In this document: positions 1 through 7,614 of the stretch, piece after piece
Position numbering within the stretch: position 1 is the stretch's first letter
How the letters are laid out: every line of letters begins with the position of its first letter
Source: Herbiconiux sp.
GTDB lineage: Bacteria; Actinomycetota; Actinomycetes; Actinomycetales; Microbacteriaceae
Direction of reading: 5' to 3'
Assembly (NCBI RefSeq): GCF_023264855.1
Contig: NZ_JAHFUW010000050.1
Span: 1-36,646 of the forward strand
Length of the DNA stretch: 36,646 bases
Notes under the pieces: model-generated
Told to the model about the DNA's origin: nothing
The model's input: only the letters and a program-made list of their open reading frames with translations
The model's database searches: none
Made by a program: the position numbers and the translations under genes

Positions 1-529
1 GCTCGTCGGCGAGTTCGCGGGCGCGGCGACGCGAGGGGGCGATGTGCAGGGGCACGTCGGCGGGGGTGAAGGCGATCTCGATGGATCCCGTGGTGGGCTC
101 GACGGCCGGTGCTTCACGGGGAGCAGCCGACGTGGCATCCGCCGGCACGACAGCCGCGCGGGCGATCCCGTCGGAAGAGGCATCCGTCTCAGCAGGCGCG
201 ACCGGCTCGTCGGGAGCCGCGAGCAGCACGGGCTCGAGGGTCAGTTCGATGGGCGGCTCGAGCGGTCCCGATCCGAAGTCGGCGACCTCGAGCTCGGCGA
301 TCTCCTGCGCGGCCAGCTCCCGGCCGCGGGCGTTCTCGAGCTGCTCGAGTTCGCGCAGCTGCCGCCGGGTGAGGGGGGCCGGCGCTGCGGCCTCGGCCGC
401 GGCATCCTGAGTCGCACGCTGCTCGCGGAGTTCGCGCAACTGCCGCCGGCTCAGGGGCTGAGAGGTGTCTGCGCCGTGGTTCGCCTCGAACGACGGCGTA
501 CCGTCGGAGCGCGAATCAGGGCTTGTCAA
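1..529 (-). CDS. Uncharacterised Ala/Glu/Arg-rich protein, N-terminal part only
   Basis: The frame is open from a TTG at 529 to the left edge, so about 176 N-terminal residues are visible and the C-terminus lies outside the window. The TTG start is chosen because no ATG or GTG is in frame nearby; a weak GAAAG lies about 10 bases upstream. The visible part looks disordered and rich in Ala, Glu, Pro and Arg. It carries two copies of a charged motif, LSRRQLREL near residue 26 and LTRRQLREL near residue 53, which may form short helices. No signal peptide, membrane segment or known domain is seen here; domains may follow beyond the edge. Several plus-strand frames over this stretch are shadows. 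I do not recognise the family. Confidence 0.6.
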   Translation of the reverse strand, partial: MTSPDSRSDGTPSFEANHGADTSQPLSRRQLRELREQRATQDAAAEAAAPAPLTRRQLRELEQLENARGRELAAQEIAELEVADFGSGPLEPPIELTLEPVLLAAPDEPVAPAETDASSDGIARAAVVPADATSAAPREAPAVEPTTGSIEIAFTPADVPLHIAPSRRRARELADE

Positions 530-611
530 ACGTGCAGACTTTCGGGTTTCACTCGTGTGTGGGGCGCACCGTGAACGGCGGCTCCACGATCGTGGGCTCT
601 TCGAGACTAAC

Positions 612-670
612 GGAGAGACCCTGAAAAAACCCAGAGCAGGAGACAAATCCCCCTCCGCAGGTCTCTTTCC
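612..670 (+). promoter_or_regulatory. Possible structured leader ahead of the ECF transporter genes
   Basis: AGAGACC at 614-620 can pair perfectly with GGTCTCT at 660-666, enclosing a CTG/CAG mini-stem and a GGAG/CTCC stem. This resembles a small multi-helix leader, but it matches no riboswitch class I can name; the TPP core elements are absent. If transcription starts at the -10-like TAAGCT at 705, this stretch is not transcribed at all. Low confidence. Confidence 0.2.
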
Positions 671-704
671 GGCCCCGCGGAAGACGCGCGAAGGAAGGGT
701 TGCC

Positions 705-722
705 TAAGCTGGTGTGCACACC
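705..722 (+). promoter_or_regulatory. -10-like TAAGCT followed by a 12-bp perfect palindrome
   Basis: TAAGCT (705-710) resembles an actinobacterial -10 hexamer, with no convincing -35. It is followed directly by GGTGTGCACACC (711-722), a perfect palindrome placed where a repressor would cover the transcription start. The ATG of the ECF ATPase gene follows at 751 after GAAAGG (741-746). Confidence 0.3.
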
Positions 723-750
723 GTTCCGGCCGCCGTTCCCGAAAGGCCGC

Positions 751-2466
751 ATGCCCTCCACCTCGCCGCTGCTACGGGTGACGCACGCCCGCGTCCGGCA
801 TGAGGGCAACGCGCGCCACACGCCCGACGACGTCTCGTTCGAGGTGGCTCCGGGCGAGGTGGTGCTGCTGCTCGGCCCCTCGGGCAGCGGCAAGTCGACG
901 CTCGCGCTCGCGCTGAACGGCCTCGTTCCGCACGCGGTTCCGGCCGAGCTGGAGGGCACGGTGGAGGTCGCCGGCATCCGGAGCACTGAGACGACCGTGG
1001 CGGAGCTCAGCGCGCAGGTGTCGATGGTGTTCCAAGACCCGGATGCGCAGATCGTCACCGGCACGCTTCTGGACGAGGTCTGCTTCGGGCCCGAGAACCT
1101 GCTGCTTCCGGTGGCGGAGGTGCTCGCGCGCGCCGAGGCCGCGCTTCGGCGGGTGGGCCTCTGGGAGCGGCGGTCGGAGAACCCCGACCGGCTGTCCGGC
1201 GGCGGCCGGCAACGCCTCGCGATCGCCTGCGCGCTCGCTCTTCGCTCGCCGCTGATCGTGCTCGACGAGCCGACGGCGAACCTCGACCCCGCGGGGATCG
1301 AGGAGGTCTACGCCGTGCTCGGCGAACTCGTGCGCGAAGGCGGGCACGCGATCGTGCTGATCGAGCACAACCTCGACGCGGCGATCGCGCTCGTCGACCG
1401 GGTCGTGGTGATCGATGGGTTGGGGCGTCTGGCCTTCGACGGGACTCCGGATGCCGTGCTGCGCGGGCAGGTCGATGCCCTGATGCGGATGGGAGTGTGG
1501 CTGCCCACGGCCACGCTCGCCGGGCTGCGCCTGCGCGCCGCCGGGCACGAGGTGCCGGTGCTCCCGCTCTCGCCGGGCGAGCTGACCGCGGTGCTGAACG
1601 GGCTCAGGCCGATCGTGCCGGACGCGTCGGCCGTGCACCGCGCTCCCGGACACCACCCCGCCATCGCCGTGCGCGTGCGTGGGCTGCGCGTGAGCAAGGG
1701 CCGCGGCGCCGCTCGCACCGAGGTGCTGCACGGCATCGACCTCGACCTGCCGGCCGGCTCGTTCACGGCGATCGTCGGCACGAACGGCGCCGGCAAGACC
1801 ACGCTGCTGCAGGCGATCGCGGGCGTCTCCCTGCCCCCGCGAGGCACGGTCGACGTGCTGGGCCTCGACCCGACACGCGCCGATGCCCGCACCCTGGCGC
1901 GCACGGTCGGGTTCGTGTTCCAGAACCCCGAGCACCAGTTCATCCGGGGCACCGTGGCCGAGGAGCTCGCCCACGGGCTCCAGCTGCAGCACCTCGATCG
2001 CGCCGCCATCGACGAACGGGTCGACCGGATGCTCGACCGCTTCGGCCTCGAGGCGCAGCGTGGCGAGCATCCGTTCCTCTTGTCCGGTGGCCAGAAGCGA
2101 CGGCTCTCGGTGGGCACGGCGTTGATCGCGGGCGCCCCGGTTCTCGCGCTCGACGAACCCACCTTCGGCCAGGACCGCGAGCGTGCCGCCCACCTGCTCG
2201 ACATCCTGAAGCAGCTGAACGACGAGGGCCGCACCGTCGTGGTGGTGACCCACGATCTGCAGCTCGTGGCCGACTACGCCTCGCACGTGGTCGCGATGCA
2301 GGAGGGGCGGGTGCGCACCCACGACGAGACCGGCGCCGTGCTGGCATCCGGAGCCCTTGAGGAGGCGGGCCTGCTCGCACCCCCGCTCGTGCGCGCCCTG
2401 CGCGCCACCGCCGACCCCGCCTGGCACTGCCTCAGCCGCCTGAGCGATCTGGGGCCCGAACGATGA
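751..2466 (+). CDS. ECF transporter energizing protein, two fused ATPase domains (EcfA1-EcfA2 / YkoD type)
   Basis: This 571-residue protein contains two complete ABC ATPase domains in tandem, as in fused EcfA or YkoD proteins that power vitamin and metal uptake by ECF importers. Domain 1 has Walker A GPSGSGKS (residues 42-49), signature LSGGGRQR (about 148) and Walker B LIVLDEPTANLD. Domain 2 has Walker A GTNGAGKT (about 343), signature LSGGQKRR (about 444) and Walker B VLALDEPTFGQD. ATG 751 is preferred over an upstream TTG at 700 because GAAAGG precedes it and family homology begins just after it. The stop overlaps the start of the EcfT gene by four bases, so the two are co-translated. No substrate-binding S component is in the window, so the cargo is unknown; YkoD-type systems often carry thiamin or HMP. 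Confidence 0.9.
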   Translation: MPSTSPLLRVTHARVRHEGNARHTPDDVSFEVAPGEVVLLLGPSGSGKSTLALALNGLVPHAVPAELEGTVEVAGIRSTETTVAELSAQVSMVFQDPDAQIVTGTLLDEVCFGPENLLLPVAEVLARAEAALRRVGLWERRSENPDRLSGGGRQRLAIACALALRSPLIVLDEPTANLDPAGIEEVYAVLGELVREGGHAIVLIEHNLDAAIALVDRVVVIDGLGRLAFDGTPDAVLRGQVDALMRMGVWLPTATLAGLRLRAAGHEVPVLPLSPGELTAVLNGLRPIVPDASAVHRAPGHHPAIAVRVRGLRVSKGRGAARTEVLHGIDLDLPAGSFTAIVGTNGAGKTTLLQAIAGVSLPPRGTVDVLGLDPTRADARTLARTVGFVFQNPEHQFIRGTVAEELAHGLQLQHLDRAAIDERVDRMLDRFGLEAQRGEHPFLLSGGQKRRLSVGTALIAGAPVLALDEPTFGQDRERAAHLLDILKQLNDEGRTVVVVTHDLQLVADYASHVVAMQEGRVRTHDETGAVLASGALEEAGLLAPPLVRALRATADPAWHCLSRLSDLGPER

Positions 2467-3278
2467 CCGCGCGCCTCGACCCCTACGCCGACGCCCCCGA
2501 TCGGGGTGCCCTGCGCTTTCTGCACCGCCTGAACCCGCTGGCCAAGATCGCCGGGCCCCTGCCCGCCATGATCGCGCTCGTGTTCACGCGCGATCCCGCC
2601 GTCTGCGCCGCCCTCGCCGTGCTCGCCCTGCTGCTGCTGGTCGTGGGCGCCCACCTCTCGGGCCGCGCGCTGCTCGGCCTGTTCGTGCTGCTCCCCCTCG
2701 TCACGGCGCTGCTGTCGTTCAGCTTCGGGCTGTGGGCCGATGCGGCTCCGGATGCGACGGGCAGCGGCATCCTGTTCGCCGTCGGCGACTACAGGTTCAC
2801 CACCGCGGCCCTCGCGGTCGGCGCCACGACCGCGCTGCGGCTCGCCGCCATCGTGCTCCTGTCGTTGCTCGCCGGGCTCACGTCGACCGGTCCCGACCTC
2901 GTGCGGGCGCTCGTGCAGCAGCTGCACGTGCCGTACCGGCTCGGCTACACGGCCCTCGCCGCGTACCGCTTCGTGCCGCGGTTCGGGTACGAGCTCGACG
3001 TCATCCGCCAGGCACACCGTGTGCGCGGCATGGCGGCGGGCCGGGGCCCGCTCCCCGCCGTCCGCAGACACCTCGGGTACGTCGTGCCGCTGCTGGCGAG
3101 TGGCATCCGCCATGCCGAGCGCGTGGCGCTCGCGATGGACTCCCGTGCCTTCGGCGCGCACCCCACCCGCACCGAGCGGCACCTCGTGCCCTTCCGTGCC
3201 CGCGACTGCACCTTCACGCTCGCCTTCTGGCTCGCCACCGCCGCCCTCTACGCCGCTGCGGCCCTGCTCCCCCACTGA
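2463..3278 (+). CDS. ecfT: ECF transporter transmembrane T component
   Basis: This 271-residue membrane protein is the T subunit that couples the ATPases to the substrate-binding S protein of an ECF importer. After a short cytoplasmic start containing the LNPLAKI stretch typical of EcfT, it shows paired hydrophobic segments (about residues 34-90), further segments near 105-150, a cytoplasmic coupling region with YRFVPRFGYELD and QAHRVRG, the AERVALAMDSRAFG motif (about 216-230), and a final membrane helix. These two Arg-containing motifs are the coupling helices that contact the ATPases. It overlaps the fused ATPase gene by four bases, which supports a two-gene operon. The length is normal for the family. 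Confidence 0.9.
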   Translation: MTARLDPYADAPDRGALRFLHRLNPLAKIAGPLPAMIALVFTRDPAVCAALAVLALLLLVVGAHLSGRALLGLFVLLPLVTALLSFSFGLWADAAPDATGSGILFAVGDYRFTTAALAVGATTALRLAAIVLLSLLAGLTSTGPDLVRALVQQLHVPYRLGYTALAAYRFVPRFGYELDVIRQAHRVRGMAAGRGPLPAVRRHLGYVVPLLASGIRHAERVALAMDSRAFGAHPTRTERHLVPFRARDCTFTLAFWLATAALYAAAALLPH

Positions 3279-3300
3279 CCCGCGCGTCACCGATCCCCGC

Positions 3301-3358
3301 GTTTGGTCGCAAAAAAGCGTGCAAACCGCAGCGAAAACACGCATTTTTGCGACCGAAC
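3301..3358. terminator. 21-bp inverted repeat between convergent genes, possible bidirectional terminator
   Basis: Arms 3301-3321 and 3338-3358 match as an inverted repeat at 19 of 21 positions, around a 16-base loop. Each arm holds a run of A or T (AAAAAA at 3311-3316, ATTTTT at 3343-3348), so each strand would form a long hairpin. It lies between the ecfT stop and the oppositely oriented DUF606 transporter, where a shared terminator is expected. It could instead be a dispersed intergenic repeat element; only one copy is in the window. Confidence 0.55.
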
Positions 3359-3375
3359 GGACCGCCGACAGGGCA

Positions 3376-4338
3376 CTAGAGGCGGGCGCGGCGCGGGAGG
3401 GAGACCACGAGAACGGCCAGCACGATGAGGGCCGCGGCGATGGGGGTGGTGGCGTCGACGCCGTGGCCGGTGCCGGGGGCGATCAGGTCGACCGCGATCG
3501 AGCCGCCGAGCTGGCCGGCCACCGAGCAGAGGCCGAGCAGCAGCACGCCGGTGGTGCGCACGGCGGTCGCCAAGCCGAAGATGAAGGTCACGCCGATCGG
3601 GCCGCCGAGGTAGAGCCACCACTCGGGCGGCAGCGCATCCGGGAACCCGCCGGCCAGGGCCGCGTGCACGAGGGCGATGGCGATGAGCACCACCGACCCC
3701 GCGATGAAGTTGAAGAGGGTGGACGTGACGGCCGATCCGCTCGCCCCGGCCACCCGGCCGTTCGCCGCCTGCTGCACGGCCACGGCGGCGCCCGCGATCA
3801 GCGGCAGCACGAGCATCCAGCTCGGGATGTCGGGGTCGAGGTGCGTCAGCACCGACCAGATCACGACCGCCAGGGCGATGGATGCGCCGAGCACGCGCCG
3901 CACGGTGAGGTAGCGGCGGCCGCCCGGGCCGATGCCCACGCGGTCGACGATGAGGCCGCTGACCGTCTGCCCGCCGATGAAGGCGACCGTGAACAACGAG
4001 ACGCCGATCACGGCGGAGGCCAGACCCTGCGAGAGCACGAAGATCGCGCCGCCGAAGCCGGCGAACAGCATCCAGGTCGGCAGAGCGCCACGGCGCACCT
4101 CGGCGAAGGCCGTGCCGACGCCCCGGCGGGCCGTGGGCATCAGCACCGTGATCACTGCGACGATCACCAAGCCGATACTGAAGCTCATCGCGGCGGCGGT
4201 GAAGCCGTCGCCCATCCGGTGCCCGAGTTCGCCGTTGATGCGCGACTGGGTCGCCATCAGGATGCCGCAGAAGACGGCGACGCCGACCGCCGCCCAGAGG
4301 GGCAGACGGCCGGCGTACGGCGGTGGAGCGATGCTCAC
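3376..4338 (-). CDS. DMT-superfamily membrane protein, tandem DUF606 (YdcZ) domains
   Basis: This 320-residue integral membrane protein has about ten hydrophobic segments arranged as two similar halves. The first half begins with GILMATQSRINGELGHRMGD and the second with VAVQQAANGRVAGASGSAVT; this repeated polar-Asn/Gly pattern is typical of the DUF606/YdcZ family of drug/metabolite-type transporters. The substrate is unknown. The N-terminus is short and charged, followed directly by the first helix, which fits the ATG at 4338. The gene lies 16 bases downstream of the DEAD-box helicase gene on the same strand and may be read through from it; no separate promoter is evident. The function remains that of an uncharacterised permease. 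Confidence 0.85.
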   Translation of the reverse strand: MSIAPPPYAGRLPLWAAVGVAVFCGILMATQSRINGELGHRMGDGFTAAAMSFSIGLVIVAVITVLMPTARRGVGTAFAEVRRGALPTWMLFAGFGGAIFVLSQGLASAVIGVSLFTVAFIGGQTVSGLIVDRVGIGPGGRRYLTVRRVLGASIALAVVIWSVLTHLDPDIPSWMLVLPLIAGAAVAVQQAANGRVAGASGSAVTSTLFNFIAGSVVLIAIALVHAALAGGFPDALPPEWWLYLGGPIGVTFIFGLATAVRTTGVLLLGLCSVAGQLGGSIAVDLIAPGTGHGVDATTPIAAALIVLAVLVVSLPRRARL

Positions 4339-4354
4339 GGTGCGGTGCGGGGCC

Positions 4355-6748
4355 TTACTGCGCGGCGCGGTCGGCCGCGATGTCGCCGATCAGCGAGTCG
4401 CCCGGGGCGACGGTCACCATCTCGGCGTCGATCTCGGCGCGGCCGAGCAGTTCCTGCATCCGGCGCCCACGGCTGCGCGGGATGAGCGTGACGACCGTTC
4501 CCTGCTTACCGGCGCGGCCGGTGCGGCCGGCGCGGTGCAGGTAGGTCTTGTACTCGTCCGGCGCGTCGGCCTGGATGACCAGGTCGATGTCGTCGACGTG
4601 GATGCCGCGGGCTGCGACATCCGTCGCCACCAGCACGTTGACCCGGCCGCTGGTGAGCTGCTGCAGGTTGCGCGTGCGGCGCGACTGGTTGAGGTCGCCG
4701 TGCAGGCTGGTGGCGGGGAACCCGGCGTCTTCGAGCTGCTCGGCGAGCATCTCGGCGTAGGCGCGGGTGCGGGCGAAGATGAGCGTCTTGCCCTCGCGAT
4801 CGGCGAGCTGCTTGATGATGTCGCTCTTGTCGCGGCTCTCGACGATCAGCACGCGGTGGTCGATCGTGGAGGAGGCCTGGTCTTCACCGGCGACCTCGTG
4901 CACGCTCGGGTTCACCAGGAACTCCTCGACCAGGTTCGCCACGCCCTTGTCCAGGGTGGCCGAGAACAGCAGCTTCTGGCCGCCGTCCTTGGTGTGACGC
5001 AGGATGCGCTGCACCGGCTCGAGGAAACCCAGGTCGCACATGTGGTCGGCCTCGTCGAGCACCGTGATGGTGACCTCACTGAGGTCGAGACGACGCTGCT
5101 CGATCAGGTCTTCGATGCGGCCGGGGGTGCCGATGATGATGTCGACACCGCGCTGCAGGGCGCCCACCTGGCGGGCCTGGGGCACGCCGCCGTAGATCTG
5201 GGTGGTGAAGAGGCCGACGGCGCGCGCGATCGGCTGCACGGTGCGGTCGATCTGCAGTGCCAGCTCGCGGGTGGGGGCCAGGATGAGCGCGCGGGGCTTG
5301 CGGCCCGGCTTGCGGTTGGCGCCGCCGCCGTTCTCCATCAGGCGCTCCACCAGGGGGGCGCCGAAGGCGATGGTCTTGCCGGAGCCGGTGCGGCCGCGGC
5401 CGAGCACGTCGCGGCCGTTCAGCACCTCGGGGATGGTGGCCGACTGGATCGGGAAGGGGCTTTCCGCGCCGAGCTCGCCGAGCACGCGCACGATGTTGCC
5501 GCCGAGGCCGAGGCTCGCGAACGTCGCGCCCTCGACGTCGACCGCGAGGGTGGCCTGCGCCTCGAGGCGCTCGAGCACGACGTCGTCGTCACCGAAGTGC
5601 GCCGGCTTGGCGTCGCGGTTCGGGTAGAAGTCGCTGCCGCGCTCGGCACGGTCGTTGCGCTGCGGGCGGTCGTTGCGGTCGAAGCCGCCGGCGCGGGGGG
5701 CGCGGTCGTCGCGGTCGAAGCTGCGCTTCGGACGGTCGTCGAACGAACGGGCGGGGCGCTCGGTGCGGTCGGAGCCGCCGCTGCGAGGAACACGGTCGTC
5801 GCGGTCGTACGAGCGCTTGGGGCGGTCGTCGAAGGATCGGGCCGGACGGTCGTCGCGGTCGAAGCTGCGCTTCGGGCGGTCGTCGTAGGTACGGGCCGGA
5901 CGGTCGGCGCGCTCACCGGGCTGGAAGTCGGCCTTGGGGCGGGCGCTGCGGTTGTAGCCGCGGTCGTCGACGCGAGGCGGCTTGCCACCGGTGGCGCGGT
6001 TCGCGGCACGCTCGGCTGCGATCTCGGCGCGACGCTCTTCGTTGCGGGCGTCGTTCCACTTCTGGCGATCGGTGCGCTGCGGGGCGCGGTCGTTGCGGTC
6101 GTAGGAGGAGCGGTCGGTGCGGTCGCCGTACGAAGGACGCTCGGTGCGGTCGCCGTAAGACGGGCGGTCGCCGCGGTCGTACGCCGGACGCTCGGAACGG
6201 CCGGTGCCGGTTCCGGACTTGTTGAAGCCGTTCTCACGGCTCGGGCGCTGGTAGCCGTCGCGCGCCGGGCGGTCGCCGTACGAGGGACGCTCGCTGCGGT
6301 CGCCGTAGGAAGGCCGCTCAGAACGCTCGCCACGGTTGTAGGCGGGCCGCTCGGAACGCTCGCCACGGTTGTAGCCGCCACGCTCGCCGCCATCGCGCGC
6401 GGGCCGGTCGTTGTAAGAGGGGCGCCCGCCGCGGTCACCGTACGACGACCGCTCGTTGCGGTCGCCGGTGGCAGGGCGCGCGCTGCGGTCGCCGTAGGAC
6501 GGGCGGTCGCTGCGCTCGGGGCGGTCGCCGTACGACGGGCGCTCGCCACGGCCCGAAGGAGCCGAGCCGCGAGTCGCGCGGTCGTCCGAGTTCCAGCGCT
6601 GCTTGCGCGGGGCACTCTCGTCGACGGCCTTGTAGCCGCGGTGCCCCGGGCTGCGGCTGCCGGCCTTGGGGCCGCCCTTGCCGGCGGGGGTACGGGGCTC
6701 GTAGTTCTTGGCGGCCTTGAAGCCACCCGACTTGTTGGATTTGGGCAT
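4355..6748 (-). CDS. DEAD-box RNA helicase with a long repetitive Arg/Asp-rich N-terminal region
   Basis: This 797-residue protein joins a disordered N-terminal tail (about residues 1-384) to a complete DEAD-box core. Core motifs in order are the Q motif region with FPIQSATIPEVL, Walker A GRTGSGKT, PTRELALQI, DEAD in VLDEADHMCDLGF, SAT in LLFSATLD, a second RecA domain with TLIFART, and motif VI HRAGRTGRAG. It should unwind RNA using ATP, as in ribosome assembly or cold adaptation. ATG 6748 is chosen over the open frame to 6871 because GGAAAG lies just upstream and MPKSNKSGGF is a typical start. The tail placed before rather than after the core, and its length, are unusual for the family. Confidence 0.93.
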   Translation of the reverse strand: MPKSNKSGGFKAAKNYEPRTPAGKGGPKAGSRSPGHRGYKAVDESAPRKQRWNSDDRATRGSAPSGRGERPSYGDRPERSDRPSYGDRSARPATGDRNERSSYGDRGGRPSYNDRPARDGGERGGYNRGERSERPAYNRGERSERPSYGDRSERPSYGDRPARDGYQRPSRENGFNKSGTGTGRSERPAYDRGDRPSYGDRTERPSYGDRTDRSSYDRNDRAPQRTDRQKWNDARNEERRAEIAAERAANRATGGKPPRVDDRGYNRSARPKADFQPGERADRPARTYDDRPKRSFDRDDRPARSFDDRPKRSYDRDDRVPRSGGSDRTERPARSFDDRPKRSFDRDDRAPRAGGFDRNDRPQRNDRAERGSDFYPNRDAKPAHFGDDDVVLERLEAQATLAVDVEGATFASLGLGGNIVRVLGELGAESPFPIQSATIPEVLNGRDVLGRGRTGSGKTIAFGAPLVERLMENGGGANRKPGRKPRALILAPTRELALQIDRTVQPIARAVGLFTTQIYGGVPQARQVGALQRGVDIIIGTPGRIEDLIEQRRLDLSEVTITVLDEADHMCDLGFLEPVQRILRHTKDGGQKLLFSATLDKGVANLVEEFLVNPSVHEVAGEDQASSTIDHRVLIVESRDKSDIIKQLADREGKTLIFARTRAYAEMLAEQLEDAGFPATSLHGDLNQSRRTRNLQQLTSGRVNVLVATDVAARGIHVDDIDLVIQADAPDEYKTYLHRAGRTGRAGKQGTVVTLIPRSRGRRMQELLGRAEIDAEMVTVAPGDSLIGDIAADRAAQ
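5640..6600 (-). repeat. In-frame repeats encoding the helicase tail
   Basis: The coding sequence here repeats short units whose products read as RPSYGDR, RSERPSYGDR, DRPKRSFDRDDR and GERSERPAYNRG, more than 20 times with variation. The units keep the reading frame and are rich in Arg, Asp, Ser, Tyr and Gly, like RNA-binding or condensate-forming RG/RD tails. The repeats also create a long open frame on the other strand, which is a by-product. Confidence 0.8.
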
Positions 6749-6954
6749 GATTCTTTCCGGGTTATCTCGAAATGCGCACACCACGATGCCGAATGCATCG
6801 AAAGTGCTAACTAGATCCCCGGGAGTAGCGGGGGCCGTGTCGTACGCGACATTCACCAGTGACCAGCGCATCCATGCACTGACTGGGAAACCGGCCCACC
6901 AGACTTACAAACCCATCCGCGATGCAACTCGCGGTGTCCAGAGCCGACCGATCC

Positions 6955-6983
6955 ACACTACACGCGGGACGACCCGCTGTCGA
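6955..6983 (-). promoter_or_regulatory. Candidate promoter of the helicase gene, implying a 5' leader of about 200 bases
   Basis: On the minus strand TCGACA (6978-6983) and TAGTGT (6955-6960) are separated by 17 bases. Transcription from here would give a leader of about 200 bases before the ATG at 6748. That leader holds a perfect 6-bp hairpin, CCGCGA/TCGCGG, at 6917-6934. Long leaders are known for cold-induced helicases, but no functional element is recognised. The rest of 6749-7031 shows no gene. Confidence 0.35.
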
Positions 6984-7031
6984 GAGCCCGTCCGGACGGT
7001 CCTGTCGACCACGGCCCCAGGGAGTGTCGGT

Positions 7032-7328
7032 TCAGAGCGTGTCGGTGAGGAGTGCCCGGGTGAGCGTGGGAGGCCCGGCGAGGATGTCGCCGAGTGCGCT
7101 CTTGCCTCCGGGGGATGCCCGCCACGCGCGGTAGGCGTCGTCCGACTCGATCGAGTCCCAGCGCTCCACCACGAGGTAGTGGGCCGGGTCGTCGACGTCG
7201 ACCGTCACCTCGATGCCGAGCGAGCCCTCGCGAGAGCGCGTCGCCGTGAGGACATCGTGGACGACGGCCGCTGCGCCTTCCAGCGCTTCGGCCTTGACGG
7301 TGAATTCGAGAATGGAGATGACGGTCAT
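7032..7328 (-). CDS. Antibiotic biosynthesis monooxygenase (ABM) domain protein
   Basis: This 98-residue protein is a single ABM (dimeric alpha/beta-barrel) domain. It begins with MTVISILEFTVKAEALEG, has the central stretch GSLGIEVTVDVDDPAHYLVVERWDS typical of the family, and ends in a helix with AYRAWRASPGG. Such proteins act as small cofactor-free or heme-related oxygenases, or as quinol-handling enzymes; many have no known role. ATG 7328 is preferred to the one at 7337 because the family begins with a beta strand directly after it. The neighbours give no pathway context, so the substrate is unknown. Confidence 0.8.
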   Translation of the reverse strand: MTVISILEFTVKAEALEGAAAVVHDVLTATRSREGSLGIEVTVDVDDPAHYLVVERWDSIESDDAYRAWRASPGGKSALGDILAGPPTLTRALLTDTL

Positions 7329-7377
7329 GCCGTCCACACTATTCCCGTGGCATCCGGGCCCGACAGCCCGAGAGTGG

Positions 7378-7536
7378 TCAGACCTTCTTCGACGAGCGGC
7401 GGATGTACCCGAAGACCGCGGTGGCGACGAACAGGATCAGGGCCAGGATGGCCAGCCAGAGCAGGCCCTTGATGGCGAAGCCGAGCACGGCGAGCACGAT
7501 CCAGATGACGAGCAGGGCGATGACGAAACCGATCAT
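7378..7536 (-). CDS. Small hydrophobic membrane protein
   Basis: This protein of 52 residues starts at ATG 7536 and consists almost entirely of two hydrophobic helices (about residues 2-20 and 25-43), followed by a basic tail ending RRSSKKV. Similar tiny hydrophobic proteins are common in actinobacteria and have no assigned function. The longer frame to 7599 would add a charged, atypical N-terminus and is not supported. It lies on the same strand as, and just upstream of, the ABM-domain gene. Confidence 0.6.
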   Translation of the reverse strand: MIGFVIALLVIWIVLAVLGFAIKGLLWLAILALILFVATAVFGYIRRSSKKV

Positions 7537-7614
7537 GAGCCCGACCCTACGCCTGCCTGCGCAAACCGGCACGGGGCATCCGGATGCCGCAGCCGGCACG
7601 ACGGGCCCGGCGGC

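Noticed and set aside
700-750. TTG at 700 as start of the ECF ATPase
   Set aside because: The extra 17 residues have no family similarity and would place the -10-like element and palindrome inside the gene. ATG 751 has its own ribosome site.
2740-4485. Plus-strand open frame of 581 codons across ecfT and the DUF606 gene
   Set aside because: It overlaps two well-supported genes in another frame and on the other strand, and the product is Arg/Ser/Pro-rich with no family features.
5640-6600. Repeat array as a possible CRISPR
   Set aside because: The units are short, variable, in frame and encode the helicase tail. There are no constant repeats with unique spacers.
3932-6814. Long plus-strand open frame of 960 codons opposite the helicase gene
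   Set aside because: It is the antisense of the repetitive helicase coding sequence. The product is low-complexity Val/Ala/Gly sequence without domains, while the minus strand has every DEAD-box motif.
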